Below, piece after piece: positions 28,497 to 33,466 of a stretch of DNA of 33,466 nucleotides. Each line of letters starts with the position of its first letter. Positions within the stretch are counted from its first letter, which is position 1. Both the position numbers and the translations under genes were made by a program. The notes below the pieces were generated by a model that saw only the letters and a list, made by a program, of their open reading frames with translations, did not search any database and was not told where the DNA came from. Source of the stretch: Teichococcus rhizosphaerae (GTDB lineage Bacteria; Pseudomonadota; Alphaproteobacteria; Acetobacterales; Acetobacteraceae); NCBI RefSeq assembly GCF_002631185.1, contig NZ_PDNU01000051.1:1-33466 (forward strand), given 5' to 3'.

Positions 28497-29254
28497 CGGG
28501 GCGCGCCCCCGTGCGGCTGCGCCGTCACCGGCGTGTCCCCGGCCTCCAGCGGGGCGGTCCAGTTGTAGCGGCGCAGGCGCATGGCGCCGTCCTCCCCGCC
28601 GCCGGGCTCGAAGGCGTATTCGGTCAGGCCGCAATTGGCGATGTCACCCTCGCGGTCGATCTCCAGGATGCGCTCCTCGGTCAGCCCCTCCAGCAGGTAG
28701 CGCAGGCACAGCACCACCACCTGGTGCCCGACGATCAGCACGCGCCGGCCGCCATGGTGCAGGCACAGGCTGTCGAGCGCGCTGCGCAGCCGCAGGATCA
28801 CGTCGCACCAGCTCTCGCCGCCCGGCGGGCGGTGGTAGAACTTGCCGAGGATGCGGCGGAACTCGACCTGGTCCGGGTGGCGCTGGCTGATGCCGTGCGA
28901 CGTCAGCCGGTCGAGCACGCCGAACTCCTTCTCCCGCAGTCGCTCGTCGAGGATGAATCCGCGCGGCCCGAGCTCGGGCAGGGCCTCGGCCCGGATCAGC
29001 TCCGCCGTGTGGCGGGCGCGGCGATAGGGGGAGGCGAGGATGATCTCGGGCCGCGCCTCGGGCGGCTGCTCCGCGAACCATCGCCCCAGCGCGCGCGACT
29101 GCTGCTCGCCGAGCGGGCTCAGCGGCACGTCCACGTCGCGTTCCGCGATGTCGATCATCGCCTGCCGCGCCGCCATCGCCGCCGCGCGGGCCACGTTCCC
29201 CGCGCTTTCGCCGTGGCGGGCGATCCAGAGGCGCGCGGGCCATTGCGGTTGCAT
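28493..29254 (-). CDS. Histidine phosphatase (phosphoglycerate-mutase-like) family protein
   Basis: This is a 253-aa cytoplasmic member of the histidine phosphatase superfamily. The phospho-accepting His14 lies in IARHGES (11-17). SPYRRARHTAEL (75-86) supplies the second arginine, and the LREKEFG (106-112) and IVGHQVV (174-180) motifs bring the catalytic Glu and His177. This cluster typifies broad-specificity phosphatases or phosphoglycerate-mutase-like enzymes; the substrate is not evident. The start is ATG 29254 with GGGAG upstream. It is coupled to nnrD by a 4-bp overlap. The ~330 bp upstream hold a short ORF and a strong hairpin. Confidence 0.93.
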   Translation of the reverse strand: MQPQWPARLWIARHGESAGNVARAAAMAARQAMIDIAERDVDVPLSPLGEQQSRALGRWFAEQPPEARPEIILASPYRRARHTAELIRAEALPELGPRGFILDERLREKEFGVLDRLTSHGISQRHPDQVEFRRILGKFYHRPPGGESWCDVILRLRSALDSLCLHHGGRRVLIVGHQVVVLCLRYLLEGLTEERILEIDREGDIANCGLTEYAFEPGGGEDGAMRLRRYNWTAPLEAGDTPVTAQPHGGAPR

Positions 29255-29345
29255 TCCTGCTGCTTCTCCCTGGCATGGTCCGCGCCGCGGCCGCCCCTGC
29301 CGGGCGGCGATGCGGGATGCGGAACCCAGGGGCAGAAACGCGGAA

Positions 29346-29370
29346 GGGCCCCGGGATGTTCCCGGGGCCC
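29346..29370 (-). terminator. Strong hairpin after the short ORF
   Basis: A perfect 11-bp stem, GGGCCCCGGGA/TCCCGGGGCCC, has a 3-base loop. On the minus strand it is followed by TTCCGCGTTTCTG, a modest T-rich tail. It lies 45 bp past the short ORF and about 90 bp before the phosphatase start. It could be a terminator or an attenuator. Confidence 0.65.
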
Positions 29371-29415
29371 CCCAACATTGCCTGCGAAGCGTTCAGCCGC
29401 CGCGCATGGAGCGGA

Positions 29416-29487
29416 TCAGCCCGCGACGATCCTCGCAGCGGAGATCCAGCTCACGGCGGCCGGCGCAACCATCAAACAATGAGACAC
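29416..29487 (-). CDS. Candidate 23-aa small protein or leader peptide
   Basis: GTG at 29487 opens 23 codons ending in TGA, giving a peptide that begins (M)SHCLMVAPAAVSWIS. The call rests on the ribosome site: AAAGGAGGTGATCCA ends directly at the GTG, with seven bases between GGAGG and the start. It is complementary to the whole 3' tail of 16S rRNA. A hairpin follows 45 bp downstream, so the unit looks self-contained. The peptide is rich in Ala/Val/Ile and has no recognised family. It could be a small membrane-active protein, or a leader peptide controlling the phosphatase-nnrD genes. ATG 29472, five codons in, is an alternative start. Confidence 0.5.
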   Translation of the reverse strand: MSHCLMVAPAAVSWISAARIVAG

Positions 29488-29488
29488 T

Positions 29489-29503
29489 GGATCACCTCCT
29501 TTC
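29489..29503 (-). promoter_or_regulatory. Extended Shine-Dalgarno complementary to the 16S rRNA 3' end
   Basis: The minus strand reads GAAAGGAGGTGATCC; the plus strand, GGATCACCTCCTTTC, is the canonical 16S rRNA 3' tail. All 15 bases can pair, far beyond the 4-6 seen at other genes in this window. It decides the start of the short ORF. Confidence 0.75.
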
Positions 29504-29582
29504 GGTTGTTGCTGATGGGGCTCCAGATGGGAAGGCCGGGAGCCCGGCGCAAGGCCTGGCCCGGCGCGCCGGCCATGCGGCC

Positions 29583-30572
29583 TCAGTTGGCGGTGATGCC
29601 GGCCTCCCGCACCACCGGCTCCCATTTCGCGATCTCGCCCTGCAGCCATTCGGTGGCGGAGGCGGGCGTGCTGTCGGCGCGGGGCTGGATCGACATGTCG
29701 CTGAAGCGCTGCTGCAAGGCGGGGGTGCGCATCACCTGGTTCACCGCCGCGTTCAGCCGCGCGAGCGTCTCGGCCGGGATGCCGGCGGGGGCGAGGAGCA
29801 TGTGCCAGGTATAGGCCTCGTAGCCCGGCAGCCCGGCCTCGGCGAAGGTCGGCACGTCGGGGAGCTGCGGCAGGCGCTGGGCGCCGCTGACCGCGAGCGC
29901 CCGCGTCGCGCCCCGCTGCACGCTGGCGATGCCGTCCGAGGCGACGTTCACGAACATGGTGAGGTTGCCGTTCAGCAGGTCCGGCATGGCGGGGGCGGAG
30001 CCGCGATAGGGGATGTGGTTCACCTTCAGCCGCCCGGCCTGGCGCAGGAACAGCTCGGTGGCGAGATGCACCGCCCCGCCCGCGCCCGAGCTGCCGTAGT
30101 TGTACTGGCCCGGCTTGTCGCGGAACATCGCGATCAGTTCCCGCAGGTCCTTCGCCGGCACCGCGTTGTTCACCATCAGCAGCATCGGGATGGTGCCGAC
30201 CAGCGCGACCGGCTGGAAGTCCTTCACCGGGTCGAAGCTGAGGCTGGAGAAGAGCGGGCGCAGCACGGCATGGGCGATGGTGCTGTAGAGCAGGGTGTGG
30301 CCGTCATTCGCGGCCTTGGCCACGACCTCGGTGCCGACCACCACGCCGGAGCCCGTCCGGTTCTCGACGATCACGCGCTGCGGCAGCACGCCCGACATCG
30401 CCTCCGCCACGAGCCGCGCCGCCACGTCGGTCGGGCCGCCGGCGGCGAAGGGGCAGATGAAGCGGACCGGCTGGTCCGGCCAGGACGCGGCGGCGGCGGG
30501 CGCCGCGAGGGCCGGGGCGGCGGCGGCGCCGGCGGCCAGCTGCAACAGGGTGCGGCGATGAATTCCAGGCAT
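29583..30572 (-). CDS. TctC-like (Bug family) periplasmic solute-binding protein
   Basis: This is a 329-aa periplasmic receptor of the tripartite tricarboxylate transporter type. It has a signal sequence with RRTLLQLAAGAAAAPAL and probable cleavage near residue 29 (a weak Tat-like RR motif). The mature start WPDQPVRFICPFAAGGPTDVAARLV is typical of Bug proteins. GSSGAGGAVHLATELF, IPYRGSAPAMPDLLNG and LPDVPTFAEAGLPGYE are further family hallmarks. It should bind a carboxylate or related anion; the membrane partners TctA/TctB are not in the window, as is common for orphan Bug proteins. ATG 30572 has GGGAGG four bases upstream. It is 192 bp downstream of the cupin gene. Confidence 0.95.
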   Translation of the reverse strand: MPGIHRRTLLQLAAGAAAAPALAAPAAAASWPDQPVRFICPFAAGGPTDVAARLVAEAMSGVLPQRVIVENRTGSGVVVGTEVVAKAANDGHTLLYSTIAHAVLRPLFSSLSFDPVKDFQPVALVGTIPMLLMVNNAVPAKDLRELIAMFRDKPGQYNYGSSGAGGAVHLATELFLRQAGRLKVNHIPYRGSAPAMPDLLNGNLTMFVNVASDGIASVQRGATRALAVSGAQRLPQLPDVPTFAEAGLPGYEAYTWHMLLAPAGIPAETLARLNAAVNQVMRTPALQQRFSDMSIQPRADSTPASATEWLQGEIAKWEPVVREAGITAN

Positions 30573-30752
30573 GTTTCCTCCCATGGGACACGCGGCCGCC
30601 GGCCCGGCGGGGTCTTTTCGCCCCTTGGCCGGCCGTGCCGCCATTCGGTCGGAGCCTAGACCGGACGCGCCGGCCAGGCTCCCTCAAAGATGAGGCTCCC
30701 TCCGAGAGCGGGCTCCCCCGGGGCCGATCCGGCCGGAGGGCCTGCTCGCCGG

Positions 30753-30766
30753 GAGGGGCGCCCCTC
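30753..30766 (-). terminator. Palindrome at the cupin gene end
   Basis: The 14-bp perfect palindrome GAGGGGCGCCCCTC overlaps the cupin stop codon. It has no loop or T-run, so terminator function is weakly supported. The following 30573-30752 gap has two copies of AGGCTCCCTC (30676 and 30693) but no gene. Confidence 0.25.
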
Positions 30767-31136
30767 AGCCGGTGCCGAAGCCCGAGCCCGCCACGCGGTA
30801 TTCGGGGCGGGGCGGGCTGAAGATGTCCAGCACCCGCGCGCCCTCGGGGCCGGCGCGCATGGTGTGCGGCACGCCGCCCGGGGTGCGCCAGAAATCGCCC
30901 TTCCTGACCGCGATCTCCTCGCCCCCCTGCACGCGGATGGCGCTGCCCTCCAGCAGCACGCCCCACTGCTCCTCGGGGTGCGCGTGGACCTTGCCCTCGG
31001 CGTTGGGCGCGATCGTCACGATGGAGAGCATGGCGTGCTCGCCCGCGAAGATCCGGGTGGTCAGCCCCGGGGCCAGCTCGCGCAGCAGGCCGCCCGTGCC
31101 GCTGTCGAGGTTGTGGAACTCATCGGCCTGGCTCAT
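30765..31136 (-). CDS. Small cupin-domain protein
   Basis: This is a 123-aa single-domain cupin, presumably cytoplasmic. The two cupin motifs are visible: motif 1 around VHAHPEEQWGVLLEG with metal-binding candidates H51, H53 and E55/E56, and motif 2 around DFWRTPGGVPHTM with H91. Such proteins act as small isomerases, dioxygenases or sensors, and the reaction is not evident. ATG 31136 has GGAG six bases upstream. It lies 18 bp after the TPP-enzyme beta-subunit gene, so it is probably in that operon and may act on the same substrate or product. Confidence 0.9.
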   Translation of the reverse strand: MSQADEFHNLDSGTGGLLRELAPGLTTRIFAGEHAMLSIVTIAPNAEGKVHAHPEEQWGVLLEGSAIRVQGGEEIAVRKGDFWRTPGGVPHTMRAGPEGARVLDIFSPPRPEYRVAGSGFGTG

Positions 31137-31154
31137 GGCGTTCTCCCTTGTCGG

Positions 31155-31742
31155 TCAGGCGGGCCGGTGGCCCAGCGCGAGGCGGAAGCGGTTCTTGACG
31201 TGGACGCCGTCGCGCGGGGGCAGGACCCGGGGCGGATTCTCGGGCCGGATCTTCACCACGGCAAGGTTCAGCCCCGCGCGCGCATGGACGCGCCGGCGCA
31301 GCGGCTCCACCCCCTGCCGCTCGGTGACGAGGTCCACCGCCGGGAAGCCGATGGCCTCCGCCACGCGGTGCAGCTCGACGCCCTGCCCGGCATGGCTCGG
31401 CTGCATCCCCGTCTCGCCGAAATGGCCGTTGTCGAGGATGACGATGCTGAGGTTGGGAGGGCGGCGCAGGGCGATGGTGGCCAGCGCGCCGAGGCCCATG
31501 AGCTGCTCGCCATCGCCCGTCACCACCATCACCGGCCGCTCGGGCCGCGCCTTGGCGAGCCCCAGCCCGACCATGGCCGCGCTGCCCATGGCGGCCCAGA
31601 GGTAGTAGTTGCCGTCGTGGTCGCCCGCCGCCATCACGTCGTAGGAGGGCGAGCCGAGGCCGGTGACCACCAGCAGGTCGCCGCGCTCCCTCAGCAGCTC
31701 GGCGACGACGGCGCGCCGGTCCAGATCTCCGCCGCGGCTCAT
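31155..31742 (-). CDS. Thiamine-diphosphate enzyme, beta (PP-domain) subunit
   Basis: This is a 195-aa C-terminal-type thiamine-diphosphate-binding subunit. The TPP motif is clear: GDGEQLMGLGALATIALRR starting at G76-D77-G78 and ending about 27 residues on at D104-N105 (LDNGHFGETG). An upstream GNYYLWAAMGSAAMVGLGLA segment is also typical. It resembles the beta subunit of sulfopyruvate decarboxylase (ComE) or the matching half of phosphonopyruvate decarboxylase. Together with the preceding gene it makes a split decarboxylase. ATG 31742 overlaps the alpha-subunit stop as ATGA, so the two are translated together in fixed ratio. The exact 2-oxo-acid substrate is not determined. Confidence 0.9.
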   Translation of the reverse strand: MSRGGDLDRRAVVAELLRERGDLLVVTGLGSPSYDVMAAGDHDGNYYLWAAMGSAAMVGLGLAKARPERPVMVVTGDGEQLMGLGALATIALRRPPNLSIVILDNGHFGETGMQPSHAGQGVELHRVAEAIGFPAVDLVTERQGVEPLRRRVHARAGLNLAVVKIRPENPPRVLPPRDGVHVKNRFRLALGHRPA

Positions 31743-32278
31743 TTCGACCACTCCTTCTCGCCGATCAGGCGCTGCCCCAGCAGCACCGCGCAGGCCTCGT
31801 CGCCCTCGAAGGCCATGGTGGCGGCGCCGCGCAGCAGCGGGGCCACGTCCTTCGGCTCGTCGGCGCGCCAGGTCCGCACGCCCATCAGCCGCAGCGCGGC
31901 CTCCGTGGCCTGGCCCATCGGGTTCTGCCACTGGTTGAACTCCGCCCAGTCGCCGCGCATGGTCACCACCATCAGCAGCGGGAAGCGGGTGCAGGCCTGG
32001 AGCGCCAGGGTGTTGATGCAATTGCCGACGCCGCTCGACTGCATCAGCAGCGCGCCGCGCTCGCCGCCGAGCCAGGCGCCGGCGAGGTAGCCGATGCCCT
32101 CCTCCTCCGTCGTCAGCACGACGGCCTCGATCTCCTCATCCGCCTCGGCCAGCCGGATGGCCGTGGCGTGGCCCGCATCCGGGACATAGACGACGTGCCT
32201 GACCCTGGCGGCCTTCAGGACGTCGAACACGTCCCGCCGCCAGTCGGGCACCGCCGTGCCCATACCATCCGCTGCCAT
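31739..32278 (-). CDS. Thiamine-diphosphate enzyme, alpha (PYR-domain) subunit
   Basis: This is a 179-aa N-terminal-type subunit of a split thiamine-diphosphate decarboxylase. It shows VRHVVYVPDAGHATAI (26-41) and the cofactor-activating glutamate within LTTEEEGIGYLAGAWLGG (E58-E60). MQSSGVGNCINTLA (79-92) and FPLLMVVTMRGDW follow. The layout matches ComD of sulfopyruvate decarboxylase or the first half of phosphonopyruvate decarboxylase. ATG 32278 is preceded by AAAGGG. It is the first gene of the operon with the beta subunit, cupin and TctC-like protein, divergent from a LysR regulator. Confidence 0.9.
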   Translation of the reverse strand: MAADGMGTAVPDWRRDVFDVLKAARVRHVVYVPDAGHATAIRLAEADEEIEAVVLTTEEEGIGYLAGAWLGGERGALLMQSSGVGNCINTLALQACTRFPLLMVVTMRGDWAEFNQWQNPMGQATEAALRLMGVRTWRADEPKDVAPLLRGAATMAFEGDEACAVLLGQRLIGEKEWSK

Positions 32279-32391
32279 TCTGGAACCCTTTCCTCCCCGG
32301 AAGGCCGGGAATGGCGGCGATGTAAGACCATGGGCCGGCTTGCCGGAATTATAATGTTGCTCTCGGTCATATGCCGATTTTAGATACCGTG
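32279..32391. promoter_or_regulatory. Divergent LysR/TPP-operon promoter region
   Basis: The palindrome ATTATAAT (32348-32355) gives TATAAT on both strands, so the two divergent promoters may share one -10 region. This is a common layout for LysR-controlled genes. CATATG lies nearby at 32369. No clean -35 is seen on either side, which fits dependence on the activator. Confidence 0.5.
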
Positions 32392-33336
32392 ATGGACTTG
32401 AAGCACCTCACCACCTTCATGCAGGTGGCCGAACTGGGCAGCCTGAGCAAGGCCTCGGACAGGCTGCGCATCGTGCAGCCGGCGCTGAGCCGGCAGATCC
32501 GGCTGCTGGAGGAGGAGCTGAAGGTGCCGCTGTTCACGCGGCACGGGCGCGGCATGGTGCTGACCCATGCCGGGGAGCTGCTGCGCGAGCGGGCGGCCGG
32601 CATCCTGCGCCAGATCGAGGAGACGCGGGCCGATCTCAGCCTGGAGGCGGGCGCCGTGCGCGGCCAGGTGATCCTCGGCGTGCCGCCCACGGTGGGCGAC
32701 GTGCTGGCGACGCGGCTGATCGAGCGCTTCCTGCAGCGCTACCCCGATGTGCGGCTGCGCGTGGTGACGGCCTTCAGCGGCTACCTGCTGGAATGGCTGC
32801 ACCACAGCGAGATCGACATCGCCGTGCTCTACGGCACGGAGCAGGGCGCCAACATCAAGTTCGCGCCGCTGCTGGTCGAGAACCTCTACTTCGTCTCCAT
32901 GGGCGGCACGGCGGGCGGGCCGCACGACGCCATCTCCTTCGAGGAGCTTTCGCGCCAGAAGCTGATCCTGCCGGGGCCCCAGCACGGGCTGCGCATGCTG
33001 GTCGAGGCCGAGGCGCGGCGGCGGGGGCTCGAACTGTCCGTTCCCGTGGAGGCCGATGCGCTGCAGGTGCTCAAGGGGCTCGTCGCCAAGGGGCTGGGCG
33101 CCACCCTGCTGCCCATGCCGGCCGTCCACCAGGACGTGCTGGAGGGCAGGCTGACCGCCTGCTCGGTGGTGGACCCGCATCTTTCGCGCAAGCTCGTCAT
33201 CGCCCGCCCCATCGGGCGCAAGGCATCCCTGGCCGTGCAGAAGTTCGAGGACGCCCTGCAGGAGGAGGTGGCGGAGATGGTGAAGGAGGGGGTGTGGGAG
33301 GGGAAGCTGCTGGGAGGCAGAAGAATTCCGGCATAG
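32392..33336 (+). CDS. LysR-family transcriptional regulator
   Basis: This is a 314-aa DNA-binding activator or repressor. The winged helix-turn-helix is at residues 1-60 (MDLKHLTTFMQVAELGSLSKASDRLRIVQPALSRQIRLLEEEL). The C-terminal co-inducer domain begins near residue 85 (GQVILGVPPTVGDVLATRLIERFLQRYPDVRLRV) and resembles the NAC/CbbR-type LysR group. ATG 32392 gives the usual family N-terminus; ATG 32371 (321 aa) is an alternative, and neither has a strong ribosome site. It is divergent from the TPP-enzyme operon and is the likely regulator of it, with the enzyme's substrate or product as probable co-inducer (inference). Confidence 0.94.
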   Translation: MDLKHLTTFMQVAELGSLSKASDRLRIVQPALSRQIRLLEEELKVPLFTRHGRGMVLTHAGELLRERAAGILRQIEETRADLSLEAGAVRGQVILGVPPTVGDVLATRLIERFLQRYPDVRLRVVTAFSGYLLEWLHHSEIDIAVLYGTEQGANIKFAPLLVENLYFVSMGGTAGGPHDAISFEELSRQKLILPGPQHGLRMLVEAEARRRGLELSVPVEADALQVLKGLVAKGLGATLLPMPAVHQDVLEGRLTACSVVDPHLSRKLVIARPIGRKASLAVQKFEDALQEEVAEMVKEGVWEGKLLGGRRIPA

Positions 33337-33364
33337 ATGGTAGAAAGGGATTGTCGATTGTCGA

Positions 33365-33466
33365 TCAGCCGGCGCCGCGCCACTTTGCCGCGGTTTCATC
33401 GAGCCGGACAGTCGGGCCGGAGATTTCGGGAAGGGCCAGCCGGACCATGCTGCAAACGACGCCCCA
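33365..33466 (-). CDS. C-terminal end of an unidentified gene (partial)
   Basis: The minus strand is open from the window edge for 33 codons before TGA at 33365-33367. The encoded tail reads MVRLALPEISGP and ends with KWRGAG. Base use is as GC-rich as neighbouring genes. It could be the 3' end of a larger gene or a chance frame; no family is recognised. The 28 bp between it and lysR contain the short direct repeat ATTGTCGATTGTCGAT. Confidence 0.4.
   Translation of the reverse strand, partial: WGVVCSMVRLALPEISGPTVRLDETAAKWRGAG

Larger units (their letters stand above)
29255..29582. other. Intergenic region between the TctC-like and phosphatase genes
   Basis: This 328-bp stretch contains the 23-codon ORF (29416-29487), its extended Shine-Dalgarno and the hairpin at 29346-29370. 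No other gene or clear promoter is seen. The phosphatase operon promoter may lie between 29255 and 29345, but no consensus stands out. Confidence 0.6.

Noticed and set aside
29488-29503. Fragment of a 16S rRNA gene 3' end (TGGATCACCTCCTTTC)
   Set aside because: Only 16 bases match and the flanking sequence is not rRNA. On the other strand it is a perfectly spaced Shine-Dalgarno before an ORF, a simpler explanation.

Overview
The window is about 70% G+C with dense, strongly GC-biased coding. Its gene content resembles a Rhodospirillales/Acetobacteraceae alphaproteobacterium of the Roseomonas type: an exopolysaccharide locus, a TctC-type solute-binding protein, a class I ribonucleotide reductase and an E. 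coli-type ilvD. The taxonomic placement is inferred from overall character; no rRNA gene is present to confirm it.

Layout, left to right. (1) 13-4054, minus strand: nrdA-nrdB, a class I ribonucleotide reductase whose small subunit has Phe at the radical-Tyr position and Glu at the first metal-ligand position. This is the Chlamydia-type class Ic (Mn/Fe) signature. Two NrdR-box-like sites 31 bp apart lie upstream of nrdA. (2) 4321-6528: an MFS exporter gene divergent from an AraC-family regulator. (3) 6563-11030, minus: a rhamnan-synthesis-F-like protein and a large methyltransferase/coiled-coil/GT2/GT4 fusion. (4) 11332-13968: two divergent secreted-type glucanases, GH5 (minus) and GH16 with RTX repeats (plus). 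(5) 14100-25125, minus: a compact eight-gene Wzx/Wzy-type exopolysaccharide operon in which neighbouring genes overlap or are separated by at most 13 bp. Its order is phosphoglycosyltransferase, GT26, flippase, CelD/GNAT-like protein, GT32, GINT1_N-like beta-propeller protein, Wzc-like tyrosine autokinase, Wzy-like polymerase. (6) 25126-25622: an AT-rich leader/promoter region. (7) 25623-29254, minus: ilvD, nnrD and a histidine phosphatase. (8) 29416-29487, minus: a 23-codon ORF preceded by an unusually perfect Shine-Dalgarno and followed by a strong hairpin. (9) 29583-32278, minus: a catabolic-looking operon of a two-subunit thiamine-diphosphate enzyme, a cupin and a TctC-like binding protein, divergent from a LysR regulator (32392-33336). 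(10) The C-terminal end of another minus-strand gene probably enters at the right edge.

How the genes fit together. Regions 3-6 look like one polysaccharide island. The phosphoglycosyltransferase loads the first sugar on undecaprenyl phosphate, GT26, GT32 and the flanking transferases extend the unit, Wzx flips it, Wzy polymerises it, and the Wzc-like protein controls chain length. The GH5 and GH16 enzymes probably trim or depolymerise a beta-glucan-containing product. No outer-membrane export (Wza-type) gene is visible. Functions are assigned from recognised motifs and family knowledge; no similarity search was run.
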